This document shows, in pieces, positions 16,249-25,419 of a stretch of DNA of 64,000 bases (positions within the stretch are counted from its first letter, which is position 1; each line of letters opens with the position of its first letter). The position numbers were made by a program, and so were the translations under genes. Below the pieces are notes generated by a model, which was not told the origin of the DNA, made no database searches, and was given only the letters and a program-made list of their open reading frames with translations. Source of the stretch: Actinoplanes auranticolor (GTDB taxonomy: Bacteria; Actinomycetota; Actinomycetes; Mycobacteriales; Micromonosporaceae); assembly GCF_018332655.1 (NCBI RefSeq), contig NZ_BOQL01000018.1:1-64000 (forward strand), in the 5' to 3' direction.

Positions 16249-16396
16249 GCCCACGCCCGCGCACCCCGCCGCTTTTTTGGCGAGTCTCGCCACCCGGCAA
16301 GCCGGGGTATGATATGCGACACTCGCAGCAAGATCAGCGCCGCGGAAGATCCAGACTGTGGGTCACGAGTCCGCGCGACGGCCAGGAGGGATCACG

Positions 16397-17812
16397 ATGC
16401 GATCTCTGGCAGGCCGCTACCGGGTCGAGCAGGCGGTCGGCCACGGTGGCAGCGCCGTCGTGCACAGCGGCTACGACCGTACGCTCAAGCGTCGCGTCGC
16501 GATCAAGCTGTTCTCGCCGTACCGGCCCGACAGCAGCGCGCCGTCCGCCGACGTGCTGCGCGAGGCGCGGGCCGCCGCGGCGCTCAACCACCCGAACGTC
16601 GCCCGCGTCTACGACTACGGCGAGGCCACCGACGACGCCGATCAGCGGGTCCCGTACCTGGTGATGGAGTTCCTCGACGGTGACACCCTGGCCGACCGGA
16701 TCGCCGCGACCGGCGCGTTCGCCTGGTCCCGCGCCGCCGAGATCTGCGCCGACGTCGCCGCGGCCCTGGCTGCCGCGCACGCCCGCGACCTGGTGCACCG
16801 CGACGTGAAGCCCCGCAACGTCATGCTCACCCCGGCCGGCGTGAAGGTCCTCGACTTCGGCATCGCGGCCATGGCCGGTCAGCACAGCTTCGACGCCCAC
16901 GGGCAGCTCTGGGGCACTCCGGCCACTCTCGCGCCCGAGCAGTTGCGCGGCGAGCCGACGTACCCCGCGGCCGACGTCTACGCCCTCGGCCTGCTGCTGT
17001 TCGAATGCCTCACCGGCACCCGGGCCTGGCCGGGCACCAGCGTCGGCGACATTCTCGCCGCCCGCTACCAGCAGCGGGCGCCGCGGCTGCCCGGCATCGC
17101 CGGGCTGCCCCGCGACCTCGTCCGGCTGTACGAGGCGTGCATCGACGACGACCCGGCCCGGCGCCCGGCCGCGGCCGAGGTCGCCGAGATCCTGCGGCGG
17201 GCCGCCGGCAAGGCCCCGACCGTACGCCCGGCAGCCGCCCTCACCCGCACCATCGCGCCGGTTCGGCGGAAACGCTCCCGCAGCCGCACCGCCATCACCG
17301 CCTCGATAGCCGTGGCCGCGGCCTTCGTCAGCGTCATCGGCCTGCAGGTCGCCAACGGGTATTCGACGCCGGGCGGGCGTGAGGCGGAGGCGGCCGTCGA
17401 CGGCGCCCCCGTGCCCCGGGCGCCGCAGCCCGCTCCCAAGCCCACGGTGACCTCGACCCAGCCTGTCCCCGACGTCCCGGCGGACGCCGAGCGCCCGGTG
17501 CGCCGGATCACCGACACCTGGACCCGCGAGGCCACGGCACCGCCGCAGCAACCGAAGCCCAAGCCGAAGCCGAAACCGTCGAGCCAGGCACCGACCGCGG
17601 CGCCGACGACCCCACCGGCCGGACCCGGTCAGACGCCGAGTGACCCGCCGCCGACCACGACGGAGCCGGACCCGGAGCCGGAGCCGACCGTTCCCCCGGC
17701 CACCACCGAGCCCCCCGTCGACCCGACGGATCCCCCGGAGGATCCGGAGCCGGAGGACCCGCCGCCGGGCGACGGACAGCCGGTGCGGGACGTCGTGCTC
17801 GCCGAGTCCTGA
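16397..17812 (+). CDS. Membrane-anchored Ser/Thr protein kinase (PknB-like, without PASTA)
   Basis: A 471-residue Hanks-type kinase. The start at 16397 follows CAGGAGGGATCACG. The kinase domain spans about residues 8-270: Gly-rich loop VGHGGSAVVH, Lys37 in VAIKLF, catalytic HRDVKPRN with Asp136, metal-binding DFG with Asp153, and the APEQLRG motif. One transmembrane helix follows at about 296-320. The external tail is Pro/Thr/Glu-rich and disordered (PKPKPKPKP and TTTEPDPEPEPT runs), with none of the PASTA repeats that bind peptidoglycan in PknB. It may reach into the cell wall as a spacer or sensor. Confidence 0.93.
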   Translation: MRSLAGRYRVEQAVGHGGSAVVHSGYDRTLKRRVAIKLFSPYRPDSSAPSADVLREARAAAALNHPNVARVYDYGEATDDADQRVPYLVMEFLDGDTLADRIAATGAFAWSRAAEICADVAAALAAAHARDLVHRDVKPRNVMLTPAGVKVLDFGIAAMAGQHSFDAHGQLWGTPATLAPEQLRGEPTYPAADVYALGLLLFECLTGTRAWPGTSVGDILAARYQQRAPRLPGIAGLPRDLVRLYEACIDDDPARRPAAAEVAEILRRAAGKAPTVRPAAALTRTIAPVRRKRSRSRTAITASIAVAAAFVSVIGLQVANGYSTPGGREAEAAVDGAPVPRAPQPAPKPTVTSTQPVPDVPADAERPVRRITDTWTREATAPPQQPKPKPKPKPSSQAPTAAPTTPPAGPGQTPSDPPPTTTEPDPEPEPTVPPATTEPPVDPTDPPEDPEPEDPPPGDGQPVRDVVLAES

Positions 17813-17819
17813 GGCGCGT

Positions 17820-18587
17820 TCAGCCCCGGCGGGCTGTGACGATCCAGGCCCGGGAGTCGAAGTACACACCGCTGTCCGTGGCGTGGGCGTCGAGCGTGGC
17901 GCGCAGCCGCGCGCGGGCCTGCTCGGCAGCCTCGGCGTCGAGGCCGGCGAGCAGGTCCTGGGATTCCCACAGGCCCAGCACGGCAGCGAGGGCGGTCGCG
18001 CTGTCCCGGCCGTAGTAGACGGGCTCGTGCACGTCGGTGAAGCCGGCGTCCGTGAAGCCGGCCGCGGCCAGGATGCCCTCCGTGACGGCCGGGTCGGCCA
18101 GGGAGAACGGATCCGGGCCGCGGGTCGGCACGGCGGCCGGGGTGAGCGCCCGGCGGATCGCGGTCGCCCACTCGTTGCGGTCGCGGTCCTGCCAGACCAG
18201 CAGCACCAGGCGCGCGCCGGGGCGCAGGGCGCGCCCGATGTTGGTGAACGCGGCGACCGGGTCGGCGAAGAACATCGTGCCGAACCGGCTGATGCAAAGG
18301 TCGAAATGCGCCGGCGGGAAAGGGTGGATCTGGGCGTCCGCCTGCTGGAACGTGATGGTGCGCAGCCCCTGCTCGTCGCTGAGCCGGCGGGCCCGCTCCA
18401 GCATCTGCGCGGAGACGTCGACGCCGGTCACGCTTCCGTGGACGGCGGCGCGGGCGGCCTCGCGAGTGGTCTGCCCGGTCCCACAGCCGATGTCGAGCAC
18501 CCGGTCGTGAGCGCCGACGCGGGCGGCGGCCCGGAAGACCTCGTTGTGCAGGCGCAGTTCAGCGTCGTAGTCGAATATCTCGGACAT
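17820..18587 (-). CDS. SAM-dependent class I methyltransferase
   Basis: About 255 residues, cytoplasmic. The Rossmann fold shows motif I VLDIGCGTGQTTREAA (SAM Gly loop), the acidic VTGVDVS end of strand 2, and DLCISRFGTMFF in motif IV/post I. The acceptor substrate is not identifiable (UbiE/COQ5-like family). The start at 18587 gives MSEIFDYDAEL, the usual beginning of the family; GTG at 18593 behind AGAGGA is an alternative. It lies downstream of, and in line with, a LysR regulator gene (gap 92 bp). Confidence 0.82.
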   Translation of the reverse strand: MSEIFDYDAELRLHNEVFRAAARVGAHDRVLDIGCGTGQTTREAARAAVHGSVTGVDVSAQMLERARRLSDEQGLRTITFQQADAQIHPFPPAHFDLCISRFGTMFFADPVAAFTNIGRALRPGARLVLLVWQDRDRNEWATAIRRALTPAAVPTRGPDPFSLADPAVTEGILAAAGFTDAGFTDVHEPVYYGRDSATALAAVLGLWESQDLLAGLDAEAAEQARARLRATLDAHATDSGVYFDSRAWIVTARRG

Positions 18588-18679
18588 CACCGTCACCGGA
18601 TCCTCTCGGGGCTCAGCGGTGACGTTAGAGCCGCAGGCACATCGAGAAAAGCGATTGTTCGCGATCAAGTCGATCGCGC

Positions 18680-19588
18680 TCAGCGATGGCTCGCCTGCTG
18701 GACCAGATCAGCCGCGGCCTCGACAGCGATCTCGATGGTCCGTGCCGCCAGCGGTGAGTGGCTGCGACCGGCCTGCCAGAGCAGGAACACCTCGCGGGGC
18801 GCGAGTGCGGGCCGCAGCTCGTGCACGCTGAGCCGATCGTCGAACCGGACGCCGGAGCCGTGCACGGCCAGCCAGGGCAGCACCGCCGAGCCCATCCCGG
18901 CCCGCACCATCGACAGGATCGTGTCGTCACCGGCGCTGCGGAAGACGATCCGCGGGCGGGCGCCACCCCGCGCCAGCGCCAGCTCCAGCCTGGGCTGGTC
19001 GCACACCGGCGGGTACGCCACCAGGGGCGCACCGTCGAGCTGCCCGACCCGGACCGGGCCGGCGGGGAAGTCACCCGGGCGGGCGACGAGCACGTACGGA
19101 TCGTCGAGCAGCTTGACGTGATCGACGTCGCCGTCGAGCCGCCCGTCGTAGAAGAGCAGGTCGAGATCGTCGATCCGGGGCTGCTGCCCCGGCACCTCCT
19201 CGGTCATTCTGATGTCGCAGTCCGGGTGCTCCTCGCGCAGCCGGCGCACGACGGTCGGCACCATCACGTTGGACACGCTCTGAAAGGTGCCGATGTCGAT
19301 CCGGCCGTCCCCGGCCCGGAACCGCTCGACGGCTCCGGTCAGCGCGTCCGCCCCGGCCAGCAGGTCACGCCCGTGCTCGAGCACGACGGCGCCGAGCGGG
19401 GTGATCCGGACCGGCCGGGGACCGCCGGGCCGGTCGAACACCGGGCCCCCGACCGCCTTCTCCAGCGCGGCGACATGCTGGCTGATGGTCGACTGGGTGT
19501 AACCGAGCCGGGTGGCCGCCCGCCCGAAAGAGCCCTCCTCGGCAATCGCCGCCATGGTGGCGAGATGCCGCAACTCGATGGCGCTCAC
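18680..19588 (-). CDS. LysR-family transcriptional regulator
   Basis: About 302 residues. The N-terminal winged HTH is canonical (LRHLATMAAIAEEGSFGRAA then LGYTQSTISQHVAALEKAVG), followed by a two-lobed PBP-like effector domain with PLGAVVLEHGRDLL at the linker. The start is taken as GTG at 19588, giving MSAIELRHL; an in-frame GTG at 19651 would add 21 atypical residues. Neither has a strong ribosome site. LysR genes usually regulate a neighbour; the methyltransferase behind it is the candidate. Confidence 0.85.
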   Translation of the reverse strand: MSAIELRHLATMAAIAEEGSFGRAATRLGYTQSTISQHVAALEKAVGGPVFDRPGGPRPVRITPLGAVVLEHGRDLLAGADALTGAVERFRAGDGRIDIGTFQSVSNVMVPTVVRRLREEHPDCDIRMTEEVPGQQPRIDDLDLLFYDGRLDGDVDHVKLLDDPYVLVARPGDFPAGPVRVGQLDGAPLVAYPPVCDQPRLELALARGGARPRIVFRSAGDDTILSMVRAGMGSAVLPWLAVHGSGVRFDDRLSVHELRPALAPREVFLLWQAGRSHSPLAARTIEIAVEAAADLVQQASHR

Positions 19589-19738
19589 GGCGACGACTGC
19601 TTCGGAGTGTGAGACGGCACCCGCCGAGCATGGCACCTGGAGCGAGCTCACTCCAGCATGCCCACCGTGACCCGGCCGCCGGAACCCGACCGACTTCTGC
19701 CGTCAGAGACAAAAGTTCGAGGGATCACACCAGAACGC

Positions 19739-19767
19739 TTGACGACATGTCCCGACACAAGTAAACA
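19739..19767 (+). promoter_or_regulatory. Probable promoter of the second GH43 gene
   Basis: -35 TTGACG (19739-19744), 17-nt spacer, weak -10 TAAACA (19762-19767). No clear LacI palindrome is seen here, unlike the other glycosidase promoters in the window. Confidence 0.35.
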
Positions 19768-19788
19768 ATCCTTATCATTCATCGGGGG

Positions 19789-21267
19789 ATGTCGATGGGG
19801 GAACTCGTGAACACAATCGCCGCAGCCCTGGTGGCTCTGCTCGTAGCGCCGGCCTTCTCCGCACCCCCTGCCTACTCGACCGCGGAGGCCGGCAACCCCT
19901 TCGTCGACGGCCGGTACGCCGATCCCGACGTCGCCGTCTACAACGACCGCTACTGGGTGTTCCCCACCGCCTCCCGCCCCTACGCCGAGCAGACCTATCT
20001 GGACGCCTTCTCCTCCGCCGACCTGGTCACCTGGACCAAGCACCCGAACGTGCTGACCACCGCGAACGTCTCCTGGGCCAGGTACGCGGTCTGGGCCCCC
20101 GCGCCGATCCAGCGCAACGGCCGGTACTACCTCTACTTCGCCGCGAACGACATCCAGAACAACAACCAGCTCGGCGGCATCGGCGTCGCGGTGGCGGACC
20201 GCCCCGAGGGCCCCTACGTGGACGCCATCGGCCGGCCGCTCATCGACCGGTTCGTCAACGGCGCGCAGCCGATCGACCAGGACGTGTTCATCGACGACGA
20301 CGGGCAGGCCTACATCTACTACGGCGGTCACGGCCACGCCAACGTCGCCCGGCTCAACAGCGACATGACCAGCCTGGGCACGTTCGCCGACGGCACCGTG
20401 TTCAAGGAGATCACCCCGGCCGGGTACGTCGAGGGCCCGCAGATGCTCAAGCGCAACGGCAAGTACTACCTGATGTGGTCCGAGGGCGGCTGGACCGGCC
20501 CGGACTACTCCGTCGCGTACGCCATGTCGGACTCACCCACCGGCCCGTTCCAGCGCCTCGACAAGATCCTGGCGCAGGACGCCGCGGTCGCGCGCGGCGC
20601 CGGCCACAACTCGGTCCTGAACATCCCGGGCACCGACACCTGGTACACGTTCTACCACCGCCGGCCGCTGGGCGAGACCGACGGCAACGCCCGCTACCTG
20701 GCCTACGACCGGATGAACTTCCATGCCGACGGCACCGTCCAGCGGGTCAAGATGCTGGTCAAGGACAACTTCGACGACAACAACGCGATCGGCTGGAAGA
20801 CGTACGGCGGCTCGTGGACGGCCACCGGCGGGCAGTACCGGGCCCAGCACTCGTACGGCGGCAAGTCGCTGCTGACCGACAACCACACGAACGCGGTCTA
20901 CGACGCCGACGTCACGGTCACCTCCGGCGGGGGCGACGCCGGCCTGGTCTTCCGGGCCACCTCCCCCGCCGTCGGCACCGACAGCTACCGCGGCTACTAC
21001 GCGGGTATCAGCCCGGCGGGCCAGGTCGTCCTGGGCAAGGCGGACAACAACTGGACCCGGCTCGGCGCCGCACCCCTGTCCGTCGCCGTGGGCACGCGCT
21101 ACCACCTGCGGGTCGAAGCGGTGGGCACGACCCTGAAGGTGTTCGTGAACGACATGGCCAGCCCGAGGATCACCGTCACCGACGGTACGTACGCCGCGGG
21201 CTCCTCGGGGGTGCGCGTCTACAACGCCGCGGCGGCCTTCGACAACCTCGCGGTCACGAACCGGTGA
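19789..21267 (+). CDS. Secreted GH43 glycosidase with C-terminal beta-sandwich domain
   Basis: 492 residues. A hydrophobic N-terminal export signal ends near Ala25. The GH43 propeller covers about 35-320 with the acidic triad in place: Asp45 in GRYADPDV, Asp163 in IDQDVFIDDDG, Glu215 in YVEGPQML. The C-terminal about 170 residues (from NFDDNNAIGWKTYGG) form a laminin-G/CBM66-like sandwich ending AFDNLAVTNR. Likely arabinofuranosidase, arabinanase or xylosidase activity. The start could be ATG 19789, or GTG 19807, which has GGGGGA at good spacing. It overlaps the convergent response-regulator gene by 14 bp. Confidence 0.85.
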   Translation: MSMGELVNTIAAALVALLVAPAFSAPPAYSTAEAGNPFVDGRYADPDVAVYNDRYWVFPTASRPYAEQTYLDAFSSADLVTWTKHPNVLTTANVSWARYAVWAPAPIQRNGRYYLYFAANDIQNNNQLGGIGVAVADRPEGPYVDAIGRPLIDRFVNGAQPIDQDVFIDDDGQAYIYYGGHGHANVARLNSDMTSLGTFADGTVFKEITPAGYVEGPQMLKRNGKYYLMWSEGGWTGPDYSVAYAMSDSPTGPFQRLDKILAQDAAVARGAGHNSVLNIPGTDTWYTFYHRRPLGETDGNARYLAYDRMNFHADGTVQRVKMLVKDNFDDNNAIGWKTYGGSWTATGGQYRAQHSYGGKSLLTDNHTNAVYDADVTVTSGGGDAGLVFRATSPAVGTDSYRGYYAGISPAGQVVLGKADNNWTRLGAAPLSVAVGTRYHLRVEAVGTTLKVFVNDMASPRITVTDGTYAAGSSGVRVYNAAAAFDNLAVTNR

Positions 21268-21925
21268 GGCCGGCGATGCGGTAGCCGACCCCGGCCTGGG
21301 TGGTGATGATCGGCGGCTCGCCGAGCTTGCGGCGCAGCCGCCCGATCGTCACCGTGACGGTGTTGGTGAACGGGTCGGCGTTCTCGTCCCAGACCTGCTC
21401 CAGCAGCGACTCCGCGCTCAGGAACGCCGGCGCCGCCCGCAGCAGGGCCTCCAGCAGGGCGAACTCCTTGACCGACAGGTCCAGCCGGCGGCCGTCGCGG
21501 GTGGCGGTGCGCCGGGCCGGGTCGAGCTCCAGGCCGGCCGCGCGCAGCGTCCTCGGCCGCGCCGACGGGCGGCGGCGGGCCAGGGCGCGGACCCGCAGCA
21601 CCAGCTCGGGGAAGTGGAACGGCTTGGCCAGGTAGTCGTCGGCGCCGAGGGTCAGGCCGGTGACCCGGTCGCCGGGCGCGTCGGCCGCGGTCAGCATCAG
21701 GACCATCGGGCGCTCGTCCCGCTCAGTGATCATCTGGCACAGCATGTCGCCGTGCAGGCCGGGCAGGTCGCGGTCGAGGACCACCACCTCGTACGGGGCG
21801 AGCTCCAGTTTCCCGGCCGCGGTCAGACCGTCCAGCGCGACGTCGACGGCCATCCCCTGGTCGCGCAGGCCCTCGGCGATCACCTCGGCCAGCGCTCGCG
21901 CGTCCTCGACCACCAGCACCCTCAC
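21254..21925 (-). CDS. OmpR/PhoB-type response regulator
   Basis: 223 residues, cytoplasmic. Receiver domain 1-115 with acidic pair ED8, phospho-acceptor Asp51 in VVLDRDLPG, Thr79 and Lys101 (LAKPF). The winged-helix DNA-binding domain spans about 125-220, with FTNTVTVTIGRLRRKLG as recognition helix and GVGYRI as wing. The GTG start overlaps the kinase... stop relation by 4 nt (GTGA): the kinase stop lies inside this gene's first codons only if read from the kinase side, showing tight coupling of the pair on the reverse strand. Probably controls the adjacent ABC-2 exporter. Confidence 0.9.
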   Translation of the reverse strand: MRVLVVEDARALAEVIAEGLRDQGMAVDVALDGLTAAGKLELAPYEVVVLDRDLPGLHGDMLCQMITERDERPMVLMLTAADAPGDRVTGLTLGADDYLAKPFHFPELVLRVRALARRRPSARPRTLRAAGLELDPARRTATRDGRRLDLSVKEFALLEALLRAAPAFLSAESLLEQVWDENADPFTNTVTVTIGRLRRKLGEPPIITTQAGVGYRIAGLTGS

Positions 21926-23052
21926 GCGGCGCCCGCCGGCATCAGCGGCAGCCGGATGGCCACGTGCAGGCCGCCCTCGGGCCGGGCCCGCAGCACCAGC
22001 GTGCCTCCGTGCGCCGCCGCGACGGCCGCCACGATGGACAGTCCCAGTCCGGCGCCGGCGCCGGCGGTCCGCTCCACCCCGAGCCGCTGGAACGGCCGGC
22101 CGAGCCGGGCGACCTGATCCGGGTCCAGCGGCGGGCCGCCGGTCTCGACGGCCAGCAGCGCGGTGCCGGCCTCGGCCGCGGCGACCACCCGGATCCAGCC
22201 GTCCGGCACGTTGTGGGTGATCGCGTTGTCGATCACGTTGCCGGTCATCCGGGCGAGCAGCACGGCATTGCCGTGGGTCCAGGCGTCCGGCCGCACGTCG
22301 ACCCGCACCGTCAGCCGCTCGGCCGCGATGTCGGCGGCGCGGGCGGACAGCACCTCGGTGACCAGCTCGCCCAGCGAGACCGGCGCCCGGTCGGCGAGCG
22401 CGCCGTGCTGGGTGCGGGCCAGCGTGAGGAAGCCGTCGAGCAGCCCGTCGACCCGGTCCAGCTCGGTGCGCAGCCGGTCGGCGAGTGCCACCGTCTGCGG
22501 CGGCACCGGCCCGGGTTTCGCGACCGCGACGTCCAGCGAGGCCCGCATCGTGGCCAGCGGGGTACGCAGCTCGTGGGAGGCGTTGGCGACGAACCGGCGC
22601 TGCGCCGCGAACGCCTGCTCCAGCCGTTCGAGCAGCTCGTCGATGGTGTCGGCGAGCGCCTTGACCTCGTCGTCGGGGCCCGGCGCGGCGAGCCGCCGGT
22701 GCAGGTTGTCGGCGGTGATCGCCCGGGTGGCGGCGGTGATCGTCCGCAGTGGCCGCAGCACCCGCCCGGCGACCGACCGGCCGAGCAGCACCGAGGCCAC
22801 TGCCATCACGGTCAGCGCGATCACCGAACCGGCGAGCAGCTGCCGCGCCTGGTCCTGGTGCACGGCCTGCAGCTGGGCCTCCAGCTCGGCGATCCGCCCG
22901 GCGGCGGAGCCGGTCGGCTGCTGCGGCGCGGGCCCGGCCGGGGTGCTGGTCCGGGAGATGGTGATGAAGCCGGTCAGGCCGAGCAGCGCGACGCCGGACA
23001 GCATGAACAGCACCACGTACATGATCGTGAACTGCCGCCGAGCCGTCCGCAT
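21922..23052 (-). CDS. Sensor histidine kinase
   Basis: 376 residues. Two membrane helices (about 10-35 and 78-98) frame a short, about 40-residue, extracytoplasmic loop, so the sensing surface is small, as in kinases that sense membrane or transporter state. HAMP-like linker about 100-150; phospho-acceptor His in VANASHELRTPLATMR; ATP-lid motifs NVIDNAITHN and AGLGLSIVAAVAAAHGG. It phosphorylates the overlapping response regulator. It is divergent from the ABC-2 exporter genes, 118 bp away. Confidence 0.9.
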   Translation of the reverse strand: MRTARRQFTIMYVVLFMLSGVALLGLTGFITISRTSTPAGPAPQQPTGSAAGRIAELEAQLQAVHQDQARQLLAGSVIALTVMAVASVLLGRSVAGRVLRPLRTITAATRAITADNLHRRLAAPGPDDEVKALADTIDELLERLEQAFAAQRRFVANASHELRTPLATMRASLDVAVAKPGPVPPQTVALADRLRTELDRVDGLLDGFLTLARTQHGALADRAPVSLGELVTEVLSARAADIAAERLTVRVDVRPDAWTHGNAVLLARMTGNVIDNAITHNVPDGWIRVVAAAEAGTALLAVETGGPPLDPDQVARLGRPFQRLGVERTAGAGAGLGLSIVAAVAAAHGGTLVLRARPEGGLHVAIRLPLMPAGAA

Positions 23053-23170
23053 ACCGTTCCCCCTGCCGCGCCGCCGACCGGCACGGGACCAGCATGCCGG
23101 TCCGCACCTAACAGCGGAATGACGGTGCGCGTTCGGCCGCCGTTACGGCGCGCTCCGTAGAACCGGGGCC

Positions 23171-23905
23171 ATGGAACCCACGATCGAGGTCACCGGCCTC
23201 CGCAAACGGTACGGGCGCACGGTCGCCCTGGACGGCATGTCCTGCACGGTACGGCCGGGACACGTCACCGGCTTCGTCGGCCCGAACGGCGCCGGCAAGT
23301 CCACCACCATGCGGGTGGTTCTCGGCCTCGCCGCCCCGGACGCCGGGACCGCGCTCGTCGGCGGCGTGCCGTACCGGACGTTGCGCCGGCCGCTGACCCA
23401 CGTGGGGGCGCTGCTCGACGCCGGGGCCCTGCAGCCGAGCCGTTCCGCCCGCAACCACCTGCTCTGGCTGGCCCGGTCGCAGGGCTTCGCCGCCCGGCGG
23501 GTCGACGAGGTGCTGGAGCAGACCGGCCTGGGCGGGGCCGGCCGCCGCCGGGCCGGTGGCTTCTCGCTGGGTATGCGCCAGCGGCTCGGGATCGCCGCCG
23601 CACTGCTCGGCGATCCACCGGTGCTGATGCTGGACGAGCCGTTCAACGGCCTGGACCCGGAGGGGATCGTGTGGATGCGCGGGTTGCTGGGGACCCTGGC
23701 CGCGCAGGGGCGGGCCGTGCTGGTCTCCAGCCACCTGATGAGCGAGTTGCAGCACATAGCCGCGCACGTGGTCATCATCGGCCGGGGCCGGGTGCTGGCC
23801 GACACCACCGTGTCCGAGCTGCTGGCGGCGGCACCGTCGCTCGAGGAGGCCTACTTCGCGCTGACCCGCGACGCGGTCGACTTCCGCGGGGAGGCGGCCC
23901 GATGA
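23171..23905 (+). CDS. ABC-2 exporter ATPase
   Basis: 244 residues, cytoplasmic nucleotide-binding subunit. Walker A GPNGAGKST (about 38-46), signature FSLGMRQRLGIA (LGMRQ form typical of ABC-2/CcmA-like exporters), Walker B VLMLDEPFNGLDPEG and the switch His in SSHLMSEL. The stop overlaps the next permease start by 4 nt, so ATPase and permeases form an operon. Drug, peptide or lipid export is the family role; the divergent two-component system points to an induced resistance or envelope-stress exporter. Confidence 0.9.
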   Translation: MEPTIEVTGLRKRYGRTVALDGMSCTVRPGHVTGFVGPNGAGKSTTMRVVLGLAAPDAGTALVGGVPYRTLRRPLTHVGALLDAGALQPSRSARNHLLWLARSQGFAARRVDEVLEQTGLGGAGRRRAGGFSLGMRQRLGIAAALLGDPPVLMLDEPFNGLDPEGIVWMRGLLGTLAAQGRAVLVSSHLMSELQHIAAHVVIIGRGRVLADTTVSELLAAAPSLEEAYFALTRDAVDFRGEAAR

Positions 23906-25419
23906 GCGACTTCGGACGGCTCGTACGGGCCGAATGGACCAAGTTCCGGACGGTCCGCGGCTGGGTGCTCGGCACGGTGGCCGCGGCCCTGGTGACCGTG
24001 CTGCTGGGGTTGTTCGTCGCGTCGAACAGCATCTCGTCCTGCTCGAACGGGACGGTGGACATCGAGTGCCCGGCCCTGCCGCTGGGGCCGGACGGCCAGC
24101 CGGTCCGCGACAAGTTCTTCTTCGTGCACCGCACGCTGGCCGGCGACGGCGCCATCACCGTACGGGTGACCTCGATGCAAGGCGTGATCACCTACCCGCC
24201 GCCGGACCACGACAAGATCGTCCCGGGTCTGGTGGAGTGGTCCAAGGCCGGCGTCATCGCCAAGGTCGGCACCGCCGAGGGTTCCCGCTACGTGGCCCTG
24301 ATGGTCACCGCGGAACACGGCGTCCGGATGCAGCACGACTTCGTCCACGACACCGCGGGCCGGCCCGGCGCTGTCTCCGCGGGCACCCCGCGCTGGCTGC
24401 GACTGACCCGTGCCGGGGACAGGGTCACCGGCGAGGAGTCGGCCGACGGCGCCGCCTGGACGGAGGTCGGCACCGCGACGTTGGCCGGCCCCGTCGAGCT
24501 CGGGCTCTTCGTCACCTCACCGAGCGACCTCACCGTCAACAACGGTGCCGGCGGCGGCAGTGTCCAGGCCCGGCTGGCCACGGCGACCGCCACCTTCGAC
24601 AACGTCACCGCCACCGGCACCCCGCCCGGCGACGACTGGCGGCGCGACGACGTCGGCGCCGAGCTGAACCCGGACGGCACCCTGCACCACCCGGGCGGCG
24701 TCGAACAGGCGGGCGGGGTCCTGACGGTGTCGGGCAACGGTGACATCGCACCGCTGGCCGGCGAGTCCGGGCCCGGGGTCCAGCTGGTGCTGATCGGACT
24801 GGTCGTCGGCCTGATCGTGGTGATCGTGGTGGCCGCCGTCAACGGCTCCGGCGAACTCCGGCGCGGCCTGATCGGGGTGACGCTGCTGGCCAGTCCGCGG
24901 CGAGGCCGCGTGGTGGCGGCCAAGGCCGTCGTGCTCGGCGCCGTCGCGTTCGTCACCGGTACGGCGGCCGCCGCGCTGGTCATCCCGCTCGCCTGGGCGG
25001 TACTGACGGACAACGGCTTCCGGCAGCCGGGGTTGCCGCTGCCCACCCTGGTTCGGGTGGCCGTCGGAACCGGTCTGCTCGTCGCCGGCACGGCACTGCT
25101 GGCACTGGGGCTGGGGCTGCTGCTCCGGCGGGGACTGGCCGCGGTCGGCCTCGCCGTGGCGGTGGTCGTGCTCCCGTACCTGATGGCGGTGATCGGCGGC
25201 CTGCCGCCCGCGGCCGCGGAGTGGCTGCTGCGGCTGACCCCGGCCGCGGCCTTCGCGATCCAGCAGGTCGTGCCCGAGTACGCGCACGTGCTGGCCGGTT
25301 ACACGCCCGCGTCCGGCTACTACCCGCTACCGGCGTGGGCCGGCCTGGCCGTCCTGGCCGGGTACGCCGCCCTGGCCCTGGGCCTGGCGACCGCGCGGCT
25401 GCGCCGGAGCGACGTGTGA
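23902..25419 (+). CDS. ABC-2 exporter permease with a concanavalin-like extracytoplasmic insertion
   Basis: 505 residues. The first helix (about 22-45) is followed by a very large external segment (about 46-290) and then by at least five helices (about 293-500). Part of the segment reads like a DUF1349 (GH43-associated concanavalin-like) domain: SKAGVIAKVG, YVALMVTAEHGVRMQ, PRWLRLTRAGDRVTGEESA, DGAAWTEVG, VELGLFVTSP, ATFDNVTATG. ABC-2 permeases are normally about 250 residues, like the sister permease behind it. The insertion suggests a carbohydrate- or substrate-binding head fused to the transporter. The ATG overlaps the ATPase stop and the end overlaps the next permease by 4 nt. Confidence 0.82.
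   Translation: MSDFGRLVRAEWTKFRTVRGWVLGTVAAALVTVLLGLFVASNSISSCSNGTVDIECPALPLGPDGQPVRDKFFFVHRTLAGDGAITVRVTSMQGVITYPPPDHDKIVPGLVEWSKAGVIAKVGTAEGSRYVALMVTAEHGVRMQHDFVHDTAGRPGAVSAGTPRWLRLTRAGDRVTGEESADGAAWTEVGTATLAGPVELGLFVTSPSDLTVNNGAGGGSVQARLATATATFDNVTATGTPPGDDWRRDDVGAELNPDGTLHHPGGVEQAGGVLTVSGNGDIAPLAGESGPGVQLVLIGLVVGLIVVIVVAAVNGSGELRRGLIGVTLLASPRRGRVVAAKAVVLGAVAFVTGTAAAALVIPLAWAVLTDNGFRQPGLPLPTLVRVAVGTGLLVAGTALLALGLGLLLRRGLAAVGLAVAVVVLPYLMAVIGGLPPAAAEWLLRLTPAAAFAIQQVVPEYAHVLAGYTPASGYYPLPAWAGLAVLAGYAALALGLATARLRRSDV

Noticed and set aside
16271..16280. T-run after the diguanylate cyclase as a terminator
   Set aside because: GCTTTTTTGG has no stem upstream; the preceding bases are almost only C.
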